36,881 nucleotides of DNA from Isotricha intestinalis (taxonomy: Eukaryota > Ciliophora > Litostomatea > Vestibuliferida > Isotrichidae). The DNA is taken from positions 1 to 36,881 of the forward strand of contig JAJJLU010000497.1 in NCBI GenBank assembly GCA_023807065.1, in the 5' to 3' direction. The position numbers and the translations under genes were made by a program. This document shows positions 30,092-36,881 of this stretch, in pieces (within the stretch, counting starts at the first letter, position 1; every line of letters starts with the position of its first letter). The notes beneath the pieces are model-generated. The model was not told where the DNA came from. It saw only the letters and a list, made by a program, of their open reading frames with translations, and ran no database searches.

Positions 30092-31510
30092 ATGAAAGTA
30101 AACTTCAAAAGAATTATTATTTATCCTGAAAAAGATTGGATGATAAATTTATTAACAAATTTACTCCAATGTAAAATTTGTATGAATATTATAAATGATC
30201 CTTATGATTGTTTATGTTGTAATCAAACTTTTTGTAAACAATGCATAATAAATTATATAAACTCTAATAAAAAATGTCCTTTTGATTCTTTTTTTCAAAA
30301 CAAAGAAAATATATATAATAAAAAAGATAAATATAATATAAGAAAAAGTTCTTCAAATTTCCATAAATTAATTTCTTCTTTGCATTTTTATTGTAAAAAT
30401 TATAATTTAGGATGTAAAGCAGAATTATCTATTGAAGATATAAAAGAACATGAAAAAAATTGTCATTATTGGGATTCAAAAAATAGTACTGAAGTATCAA
30501 CAGAAAGAGATATATTAAATAGTCCTTTTAATCTATTCAAATATATTAAAGAAAAAAATAAAAATATTTATATTAATGATAAAAAAGATTCTGGAATTAG
30601 TTTTAGAAATCAATATAATTTTAGTGAAGAAAATGAAAATGAAATTAATAATAATAAGACTAATAATAATAATCATCATAATACTCATTTAAATAATAAT
30701 ACTCATAATAATCATTTAAATAATAATAATAATAATAATGATTTAAATCAATTAACAGAAAAAGTAAATTTAATATATGATATAATTAAGAATGAAAAAT
30801 TAAGTTTAAAAAATACTTTTAGTGAACAAAATATTAACGAATATAATTCTTATAGAATTAATAATTCATTATCACAAAATATACCTTCATTAATATTGAG
30901 TTATGATTCAAATAAAGCAATAAAATTAAAAAAACACAAAATCAATAAAAATAATATTAATAGTAATAACATTTTAATGAATTTAACTTTAAATAGATTT
31001 AATGAACAAATTATAGAAATGAAAAATAAATTAAGAACTATTGATAAACTTGTTAGAAATAATAATTTATATTCTTCTTTCAGTGATAAAAATTTTTATT
31101 CAATGACAAAAAATAATTCGAATAAATATTTTTTAAATTCAGAATCATTTGAAAAAATTCCAGAAAAAATAAATAAAAATAATTCAAATTTAAAACCTAA
31201 AATAAAAAAAGATATTCACATAAAAAATAAAAGTGAAAATAGATTATTAAAAAATAATACTTCAAAATATTTTCATATAAATAAAAATATTAGTGAAAAT
31301 GAAAAAAAAGAAAAAATAAAATTAGATAAAGAAAAAATTAAAGAAATATTTAATAAAATAATGGATAAAAAAATAATTGATATTCAAAAATATATTGATA
31401 AAAATTGTGAATATTTAAAAGAATATTTTATGGGTCTTTCATTTGATAACATTAATGCCTTTATAGAAAAAATTGATGAATTTCAAGAATTATTAAATTC
31501 AAAAAATTAA
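30092..31510 (+). CDS. RING-like plus TRAF-type zinc-finger protein, 472 aa
   Basis: Residues 27-65 form a RING-like finger: Cys27-x2-Cys30, CCNQTFC (42-48), Cys51 and Cys62-Pro-Phe-Asp65. The canonical His of C-G-H-x-F-C is Gln45, and the last Cys is Asp65. Asp as the final zinc ligand also occurs in RBX1 (C-P-L-D), so the site may still hold zinc. A TRAF-type zinc finger follows at about 104-127 (FYCKNYNLGCKAEL, then DIKEHEKNC). This RING-then-TRAF-finger order is typical of TRAF/SINA-like ubiquitin ligases, but no MATH domain is seen. The middle is Asn/His-rich low complexity (about 185-230). The C-terminal 60 residues form a helical domain (MDKKIIDIQKYIDKN). An E3 or scaffold role is inferred. 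It is divergent from the PP4R4 gene, 221 bases apart. Confidence 0.83.
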   Translation: MKVNFKRIIIYPEKDWMINLLTNLLQCKICMNIINDPYDCLCCNQTFCKQCIINYINSNKKCPFDSFFQNKENIYNKKDKYNIRKSSSNFHKLISSLHFYCKNYNLGCKAELSIEDIKEHEKNCHYWDSKNSTEVSTERDILNSPFNLFKYIKEKNKNIYINDKKDSGISFRNQYNFSEENENEINNNKTNNNNHHNTHLNNNTHNNHLNNNNNNNDLNQLTEKVNLIYDIIKNEKLSLKNTFSEQNINEYNSYRINNSLSQNIPSLILSYDSNKAIKLKKHKINKNNINSNNILMNLTLNRFNEQIIEMKNKLRTIDKLVRNNNLYSSFSDKNFYSMTKNNSNKYFLNSESFEKIPEKINKNNSNLKPKIKKDIHIKNKSENRLLKNNTSKYFHINKNISENEKKEKIKLDKEKIKEIFNKIMDKKIIDIQKYIDKNCEYLKEYFMGLSFDNINAFIEKIDEFQELLNSKN

Positions 31511-31683
31511 TTTTTGTAAATATTTTTTTCAAATTTATATTTATTAAATTTTATTTTTTGATAATTTTTGTTCTCATTAATGAATGATTTATATTGTTTT
31601 AAATATTTTATTATATTTTAATAAATTTAAATTGATTAAAAAAAATAATTTAATAAAAAACATTTATTGTTCTCTTATATAAT

Positions 31684-32502
31684 TTATATATTATCATCAT
31701 TATTTAAAATATCATTTTTTATTTCTTCCTTCTTTTCTTTATCTTCAATATTTTCATTAATTTTTATTTCTTCAATATTATCATTATTTTTTAAATTTTC
31801 TTTATTTTCATTATTATTTATATTTTTATTATTTTCATTTTTTTTTTCTTTTTCAATATTTTCATTCATTTTTAATTCTTCATTATTTTTTTCACTTTCA
31901 TTTTCACTTTTATTATCATCTTCTTCATTTTCATTTTCATTTTCATTTTCCTCATTATCAAAATTTTCTTCATCATCAAAATCAACAATTTTATCCAAGG
32001 TTAAAATAACTTCTTTACTTTCCATATCTACAATACCTTTTTTTTCATCATATTCGATTTTAACTCCTTTATTAATTTTCCTATAAATACTTTTCTGATA
32101 TTTTTTCTTTAAATTTTTAACAATTTCCATAACAGGATAAACTTTTTTAACTTGTGCACTAGGATTATTTCTTATTCCAGGATTAGAATAATTTTCAACT
32201 TCTTCTCCGCATTTTGTACATAATTTTTTTCCATCTTTTAAAGCACAACTTTCACAAATTGTTCTATATGCTTTATATATTTTTTTCTCTTTACATATAT
32301 TACATCTAGATGCATTTGTTAATGGTTTATATTTTTGAAATTGTAATCTCCATTGTAATTTCACTAAACATCTCTCACATAAAAAATCAAGGGGACTTGA
32401 TGCTAATTTCCTACTTATCATTGATGATTTATTATGACGAAATGAATATGTGTTCTGATGTTTTTGTCCTTTTTTCTTATTATTCCCAGATCTAAGTGAC
32501 AT
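31684..32502 (-). CDS. C9orf85: C9orf85/DUF2039 family zinc protein with acidic tail
   Basis: The frame opens two codons further upstream at a TTG. The ATG at 32502 gives 272 aa starting MSLRSGNNKK, as family members do. The family hallmark GQKHQNTYSFRHNK lies at 12-25. Four CxxC pairs follow at Cys42/45, 67/70, 83/86 and 95/98, with KLQWRLQFQKYKPL between the first two. This matches the whole conserved region of human C9orf85, whose function is not established; two zinc sites are inferred. From about residue 150 the protein is Glu/Asn/Lys-rich low complexity, an extension absent from the short animal protein. It is divergent from the twin zinc-ribbon gene, 75 bases between start codons. Confidence 0.93.
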   Translation of the reverse strand: MSLRSGNNKKKGQKHQNTYSFRHNKSSMISRKLASSPLDFLCERCLVKLQWRLQFQKYKPLTNASRCNICKEKKIYKAYRTICESCALKDGKKLCTKCGEEVENYSNPGIRNNPSAQVKKVYPVMEIVKNLKKKYQKSIYRKINKGVKIEYDEKKGIVDMESKEVILTLDKIVDFDDEENFDNEENENENENEEDDNKSENESEKNNEELKMNENIEKEKKNENNKNINNNENKENLKNNDNIEEIKINENIEDKEKKEEIKNDILNNDDNI

Positions 32503-32577
32503 TAACAAATTATATTAATGATAAATATATAAAAAAAAAATTAAAAAAAAATAATAAAAACACTTCAAAAAGAAAAA

Positions 32578-33498
32578 ATGACAGAAGACACTCCAATTAA
32601 AATCCCAGATGTTCAATCATCATTAGAAGGAGTACCTAAAGATGCTTTATACGAATATCAATCACCAATGCCTCGTGGTACAAAGACGATAATATGTTGG
32701 AATTGTTTCAGTACATTAATGGTAAAAGACGAATGGGACATAGTAGAATGTACAACATGTCACAAGTATAACAGAGTTCCAAATTCAGCTTTTGAAAAAG
32801 CATCAGTAGAATATGTAAATAGTGATTCAAATCATTTTGATATAGGAGTTCCTTCTGTTTTTGGTTTAATAACATGTCCGTTTTGTCATACAGAAAATAG
32901 ATTTAAAAAAGATGCAACTCATATAATATGCTTTAAATGTCATCATTCATTTAATATTAAAGAAACAGTTGGTTCTTTTATTGAAGATTATACTCCTGAA
33001 TATCAAATGAATAATATTGGAAATGGATATAATTTACAAAGAGGTTTTAATGGAAACAGAGTTTTGAGATTTTCTGATTTTTTCTCTCCTGATATTATGT
33101 TTTGGAAAGGTTATTATCCTCAACCTTATGTTGTTAATACATGTTCTTGTCAATATAATAAAAATTGGGAAACCGAATATTTATTAAAAAAAATGATCAA
33201 TGAAATTAAAAAACAAAATAAAAGTTTCACTCCTTATATTCCTGTTGATAGATATAATTATGTTAGAAGTTTAGTTAGAGATGTTGATAATTTACAAGAT
33301 AAAAGAGTCGATCAATATTTAAGTAAAATTAGAAATGATTTTGATGAAGGGAGAAAATTTATTGAAAGAGATAAAAATGGAATTGATGGAAATTTATATA
33401 GGTCAAGTAGTAAATTACATTTTAGGAATAAATCTCATAATTATAGAATGCCTACTTCAAAGTCACATAGTATTAATAAATTGTTTTTGAATTATTGA
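32578..33498 (+). CDS. Twin zinc-ribbon protein, 306 aa
   Basis: I do not recognise the family with certainty. Two ribbons share one spacing, C-x2-C-x14-C-x2-C: Cys40, 43, 58, 61 and Cys100, 103, 118, 121. The first (CWNC, then LMVKDEW, then VECTTCHKYNRVP) resembles the LSD1-type zinc finger. The second reads CPFCHTENRF, then HIICFKCHHSF. Residues about 155-200 are rich in aromatic residues (FSDFFSPDIMFWKGYYPQPY) and end in CSC. A helical region (about 205-270) and a basic Ser/His tail follow. It has less Asn and more Pro, Gly and Trp than its neighbours. The 5' codons are relatively GC-rich, which may mean high expression. It ends in TGA. A nuclear or cytosolic binding role is only a guess. 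Confidence 0.82.
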   Translation: MTEDTPIKIPDVQSSLEGVPKDALYEYQSPMPRGTKTIICWNCFSTLMVKDEWDIVECTTCHKYNRVPNSAFEKASVEYVNSDSNHFDIGVPSVFGLITCPFCHTENRFKKDATHIICFKCHHSFNIKETVGSFIEDYTPEYQMNNIGNGYNLQRGFNGNRVLRFSDFFSPDIMFWKGYYPQPYVVNTCSCQYNKNWETEYLLKKMINEIKKQNKSFTPYIPVDRYNYVRSLVRDVDNLQDKRVDQYLSKIRNDFDEGRKFIERDKNGIDGNLYRSSSKLHFRNKSHNYRMPTSKSHSINKLFLNY

Positions 33499-33682
33499 TT
33501 TTTTTTAAGGTTTTCTTTTTATTTTTTTTGAAATTAATATACAGTTTAAAATATTGAAAATAGGAATCTATTTGAGAATTATTTTAATTAATATAACATA
33601 TATGATAAATTTATTAAACAATTATTTTTTGCTTTTTTGGGAAATTATTTTATAATATTAATTAAGAAAAAATAAATTTTAT

Positions 33683-35293
33683 TCATTGAAAATATTCTAT
33701 ATTATTTTGTTTCAATAAATTTTCCAAATAATTTATTGTATTATAATATTCATTTATTTGATTTTCTTTTTCTTTAATTTGAATTAAATATCCTTTAATT
33801 TTACTTTCCAATTCTTCTAATTTATTTTCTTTTTCTTTTATAATATTAATATATTCTTCATTATTCTCTTTTAAATATTTAATTCGTTTTTTCAAGTTAA
33901 TAATTTCATTTTCAAATTCACTTAATTTCTTATTTTCACTTTCTTTAATTTCAATTAAATACTTTAAATTAGCGTTTAATTTTTTAGAATTTGCAATTTC
34001 TAATTGATTAGTTTCTAATTCTTTTTCTAAATTTAATATAATATCATTTTTCTCATTCAATAACTCTTTATAATAAAGTTCATTTTTCTTTTTTGCATTT
34101 TCAACTTCATCTTTTAATTTAAAAGCAATATTTTTAATTTTATTTTCTAATTCATTTTGACTGAAATTAGAAAATAAAGAAGAATGAGAATTAAATTTAT
34201 TATTATTATTAAATAAAAAGCAAAAATTTTCAACTTTTTCAGTTTTCAAAGAAAAATATTGTTGAAAATTACAATTAATTTTATCAACTTCTTCTTTTAA
34301 TAAATTAGGTGAAGAATTAAGAGATTCAGTAATATTATTAATAATAATATTATTACTAATTTTCTTAGTTAATTCATTTATCTTTAAATTTAATTTTTCA
34401 TTTTCTTGATTTAATTCTTCAATTATTGATTGACAATTATTAATTTCATTTTTTAATTCTTCATTTTCTTCATTTAAACTATTAATATGTTTATCATAAT
34501 TATTAGCTTTTTCTTGATTAATTAAAACTTTATTTTCCAAATTTAAATTTTCAGATTTTAATGAATTAACATCATTTTTTAATTTATTAATAATATCATC
34601 TCTTAAAATAATTTCTTTATCAAATTTTAAATATTTTTCTCTTAATTGAGAATATTCATTAAAATTTTCATAATTATTAAAATAAATTCCAGGAATATTC
34701 ATTTGATTATAATCAACTCCATATTTTAACGCATCTTCTTCTCTACTCCAAAAATAGAAAATTTGCATATTTTTATTTATTCTTTTAATAAAAAGAAAAA
34801 TATCTTCTCCAAATTGAAAATAAAATAAAACAATATAATTTTTAATTAAACTATTTAATTCATTAGGAGGATCTTTTTCAAAAGGAAAATAATTATCTTC
34901 TAATAAAGATAATTTTTCATTATTAACAACAAATCTTTCTTTAAAGGAATCAAATTCTGCAGTTAATTTAACTATTTTTTCTTTATATCTTGGAGTACTA
35001 ACATTAATATTATTTTGTGTTATTTGAGATTGAAAAATTGAAGTATTCATATTTGAAGAATTTCTTCTTCTCATTTTATTAAATGTTGATATTTCACTTT
35101 TACTATATATACTATTTGAACTTTGTTGTTCTATTTCTTTCTTTAATGATTCTATGTTTGTTATGTTATTATTATTGTTTTGATTCTTTTTTATTTCTTT
35201 TATTTTTGAGTGATATGATGTTTTTAATAATTCATTTTCTACTTCCTTTGTTGATGGAATTACTCTATGGTGAAATTCACTCTGTTTTTTCAT
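33683..35293 (-). CDS. Coiled-coil protein, 536 aa
   Basis: The first 95 residues are basic and disordered. A compact segment at about 100-205 looks folded (IKNYIVLFYFQFGEDIFLFI, then IFYFWSREEDALKYG). It is rich in aromatic residues and is not recognised. From about 205 to the end the protein is an almost unbroken coiled coil (heptads of Leu/Ile/Asn with Lys/Glu), broken once near 320-360 (SLNSSPNLLKEE). It ends in TGA. A structural role at the cortex, basal body or a membrane tether is plausible from composition only. It lies 52 bases upstream of the next same-strand gene's stop and is convergent with the zinc-ribbon gene. Confidence 0.83.
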   Translation of the reverse strand: MKKQSEFHHRVIPSTKEVENELLKTSYHSKIKEIKKNQNNNNNITNIESLKKEIEQQSSNSIYSKSEISTFNKMRRRNSSNMNTSIFQSQITQNNINVSTPRYKEKIVKLTAEFDSFKERFVVNNEKLSLLEDNYFPFEKDPPNELNSLIKNYIVLFYFQFGEDIFLFIKRINKNMQIFYFWSREEDALKYGVDYNQMNIPGIYFNNYENFNEYSQLREKYLKFDKEIILRDDIINKLKNDVNSLKSENLNLENKVLINQEKANNYDKHINSLNEENEELKNEINNCQSIIEELNQENEKLNLKINELTKKISNNIIINNITESLNSSPNLLKEEVDKINCNFQQYFSLKTEKVENFCFLFNNNNKFNSHSSLFSNFSQNELENKIKNIAFKLKDEVENAKKKNELYYKELLNEKNDIILNLEKELETNQLEIANSKKLNANLKYLIEIKESENKKLSEFENEIINLKKRIKYLKENNEEYINIIKEKENKLEELESKIKGYLIQIKEKENQINEYYNTINYLENLLKQNNIEYFQ

Positions 35294-35345
35294 TTTTTTT
35301 TATTATTTCATTTTTTAAATTTTAATTTTTTTTAAAATATATTAT

Positions 35346-35864
35346 TTAAAGTGGTAAAGGAATTTCTTTTATTTTATTATATATTTTTGATATTTGATTT
35401 AGTAAAATTTCTCCTGAATTTAAATATAAATATGAGTCAAATGAAAAATTTATTTTTTGAAGATTTGACAAAAATTTATCATATTCAAATATTTTAATAA
35501 TTTGTTCATTTATTTTTTCTTCTTTTAAATTAAAAATATTTTTAATTTCATTTGAAAAATTATTATATAATATTGTTTGAATTTTAATTATACTTTCTTT
35601 AATTTGTGAAATATTTTTATCATAAGAAAAACAAATTTTATTAAAATTATTAATTAAAGTTATATAATATTCATTTCGAAAATGAATATCCCCATTAAAA
35701 ATATTTAATTTATTTTTAATAATTTCAACATTATCTTTATCATTAATATAATTATCCATTTGAATTTTCATTTTAATATTATTATTCATAGTAACTAATA
35801 AATTTTTAATATTATCGATTTGAAACTCAATTAAATTTTTTATAATTTTTTTAACATCATTCAT
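35346..35864 (-). CDS. Small helical protein of unknown function, 172 aa
   Basis: The open frame reaches 35933, but its first codons there are TTG-led and overlap the exon of the opposite gene at 35896. The ATG at 35864 (MNDVKKIIKNLIEF) leaves 31 bases between the two divergent start codons and is preferred. An alternative ATG at 35897 would add a hydrophobic segment (LFILFFF). The protein is predicted almost wholly alpha-helical, Ile/Asn/Lys-rich, with a single Cys and a conserved-looking end (SGEILLNQISKIYNKIKEI). No family is recognised. Confidence 0.68.
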   Translation of the reverse strand: MNDVKKIIKNLIEFQIDNIKNLLVTMNNNIKMKIQMDNYINDKDNVEIIKNKLNIFNGDIHFRNEYYITLINNFNKICFSYDKNISQIKESIIKIQTILYNNFSNEIKNIFNLKEEKINEQIIKIFEYDKFLSNLQKINFSFDSYLYLNSGEILLNQISKIYNKIKEIPLPL

Positions 35865-35895
35865 TTTCGAATGAAAAAAAAATAAAATAAATAAC

Positions 35896-36384
35896 ATGTT
35901 AAAATCACTAATACTATTATATATATTAATCAAAATAAAATTATGTGAAATAAATGGTAAAATAGAAGGATTTTGTTTAGAAAAAACATTAATAAAAGAA
36001 GAAACAATCTTTTGTTATAATTACATTCCAAAATATGTTTGTGTTCCATTTTATAATGTAATATATTTTTAAATTATTTAGCCAATTTGGCCTGACTGGA
36101 CAAATAAAACAATTGATGAAATAATTGAAAAAAAAATTGTTCAAAATATTGAATTTGAATTTTTAACTGAAATTTCAAATAATACTTATCATCTTCCTTT
36201 AATTAATACTATTGATTGTTTAGATTCTTATATTTCCTTTATTTGCAAAAAAAATTTTTTACCTTGTGATATTAATACTGATATAACTTATCCTCTTTGT
36301 AAAAAAAATTGTAAAAGATTTGTTTCTAAATGTTATACTCATTCAAATTTATGTAATAATTACACAGATAATAATTGTTTATAA
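35896..36384 (+). CDS. Secreted Frizzled-type cysteine-rich domain protein, 154 aa (two exons)
   Basis: The coding sequence is join(35896..36057,36082..36384). The N-terminus (LKSLILLYILIKIKLCE) is a signal peptide. Twelve cysteines follow in 138 residues, at 17, 27, 40, 49, 100, 109, 116, 127, 131, 138, 145 and 153. The core spacing Cys100-x8-Cys-x6-Cys-x10-Cys-x3-Cys-x6-Cys138 is the same as in the Frizzled CRD of animals (for example human FZD8, compared from memory). Its LPC and PLCKKNC motifs also fit. There is no seven-TM region and no GPI signal; the frame ends one residue after the last Cys. In animals the Fz domain binds Wnt lipids or other ligands. Here a secreted or lumenal binding module is inferred. 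The gene was missed by single-exon calling because exon 1 ends in an intronic stop. Confidence 0.85.
36058..36081 (+). other. Spliceosomal intron, 24 nt, in the Frizzled-like gene
   Basis: It runs GTAATA to ATTTAG, in phase 0 between Asn54 and Pro55 (VPFYN|PIWPDW). Its length is a multiple of three, but it contains an in-frame TAA. It is the shortest of the five introns in the window. Confidence 0.85.
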
Positions 36385-36881
36385 AAAATATATTTAAAAA
36401 TGAAATTAAAAAATTTTTTCTTAATCATAACCATTTCAAAAATATATTTAATCTATATTTAAATTAATCTTAAAAGGAAAATAGAAATAAATATTATTTT
36501 TAAAGAATTTTAATTAATCAATTGAAATCTCTTTTATTTTAAGTTAATTTAATTGAAAATTGAGGTAAATAAATAAATGTTGTTTAAAAACAAATATTTA
36601 TTTATTTAAAGAATTATATAATTTTTATGGATTTAATCTAAAAAAATATTATGTTTTTTAATATAATGAATGTTATGATAGAAGAAATAAAAATTATTAT
36701 TTTCTTTTCAAATTATTGTTTCTAATAATAAAATAGCAAAAGAAATAAGAATTTTTTCAAAAGTTAAAAGAAAATAATAATTATTTTATCAATAGAAGGT
36801 CCTAGAGATATAATTAGAAAAAATAAAGAAAATAATAATAATTCATTATTTTATAATTTTAATAAAGGATAAATTTGAAAA
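36385..36881. other. Right-end intergenic region, no supported gene
   Basis: About 500 AT-rich bases follow the last gene to the end of the window. There is an imperfect inverted repeat at 36567-36607. No frame with a convincing start and splice pattern could be built on either strand, and no telomere repeat is present at the end. The chromosome therefore probably continues. Confidence 0.6.
36567..36607. repeat. Imperfect inverted repeat (hairpin-forming)
   Basis: The arms 36567-36585 and 36588-36607 share a 12-base perfect outer stem (AAATAAATAAAT with its complement) and a partly matched inner GTTGTTT/AAACAAA part, with a two-base loop. It lies about 180 bases after the stop of the Frizzled-like gene. 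It could be a 3' end hairpin or chance in AT-rich DNA. Confidence 0.45.

Noticed and set aside
31667..32086. Open frame on the plus strand coding for a Phe/Ser-rich, apparently membrane protein
   Set aside because: It is the antisense of the Glu/Asn/Lys-rich tail of the C9orf85 homologue. Similar Phe/Leu-rich frames at 238-420, 14408-14785, 15966-17032, 23638-24090, 27641-27982 and 35083-35325 are shadows of the same kind.
36666..36872. Possible two-exon gene at the right end, starting MNVMIEEIKIIIFF and spliced by a 19-nt intron
   Set aside because: When the phase was followed base by base, the frame stopped 13 codons after the junction. Other acceptor sites gave an immediate stop. No consistent reading remains.
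1..36881. Alternative ciliate genetic code with TAA/TAG as Gln
   Set aside because: All recognised genes end at TAA or TGA where their families end, and conserved Gln positions use CAA or CAG.
1..36881. tRNA or rRNA genes, CRISPR arrays, transposons or viral genes
   Set aside because: No cloverleaf with GTTCRA-type arms, no rRNA-like conserved block, no regularly spaced repeats, and no transposase, integrase or capsid-like protein were seen.

Overview
The window looks like one end of a ciliate somatic (macronuclear) chromosome. It opens with four copies of a CCCCAAT heptamer reading inward, as a left telomere would. The first gene stops only about 150 bases later. The DNA is extremely AT-rich and gene-dense. 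Introns are 24-35 bases long. Proteins are rich in Asn, Lys, Ile and Glu. Stops are TAA (18 genes) and TGA (3 genes), never TAG, and conserved glutamines use CAA/CAG, so the code appears standard rather than the TAA/TAG=Gln code of Tetrahymena or Paramecium. From memory, a CCCCAAT telomere and a standard code fit litostome rumen ciliates (Entodinium-like); that placement is an inference. The right end carries no telomere repeat, so the molecule continues or was cut there.

Layout, left to right. 1-30 telomere. 180-6206 (-) a large LRR + MyTH4-FERM protein without a motor. 6417-7859 (+) a polytopic membrane protein. 7946-11247 (+) a full-length UBA1-type E1-like protein whose catalytic residues are replaced. 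11316-12656 (-) CDP-diacylglycerol synthase, divergent from 12715-13896 (+) a SHAQKYF-type Myb protein. 13992-15674 (-) a tail-anchored TPR chaperone receptor. 15787-17007 (-) a disordered protein. 17215-18174 (+) an ArfGAP-fold protein lacking the arginine finger. 18320-19258 (-) an inositol-polyphosphate 5-phosphatase. 19298-21517 (-) a cytoskeletal-type protein. 21696-21921 (+) a 66-residue intron-containing gene. 22140-24050 (+) an Asn-rich protein. 24356-25941 (-) a double cyclic-nucleotide-binding-domain protein. 26123-27187 (-) a membrane RING-H2 ligase. 27447-29870 (-) a PP4 regulatory subunit 4 homologue. 30092-31510 (+) a RING/TRAF-zinc-finger protein. 31684-32502 (-) a C9orf85/DUF2039 protein. 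32578-33498 (+) a twin zinc-ribbon protein. 33683-35293 (-) a coiled-coil protein. 35346-35864 (-) a small helical protein. 35896-36384 (+) a secreted Frizzled-type cysteine-rich domain. 36385-36881 has no supported gene.

Five spliceosomal introns were placed by hand. They restore ATG starts and conserved N-termini for the E1-like, CNB and PP4R4 genes. They also reveal two genes (21696-21921 and 35896-36384) that single-exon ORF finding misses. All five lie in the first 54 codons, all run GTA...TAG, and all introduce an in-frame stop if retained.

I see no operon-like functional cluster. These are independent genes in mixed orientation, many in divergent pairs with very short shared promoters. 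The themes are ubiquitin/RING biology (E1-like, RING-H2, RING-TRAF), phosphoinositide and membrane traffic (CDP-DAG synthase, 5-phosphatase, ArfGAP fold) and cytoskeleton. The most striking observations are two apparent pseudoenzymes, the E1-like protein and the ArfGAP-like protein, and the compact secreted Frizzled-like domain.
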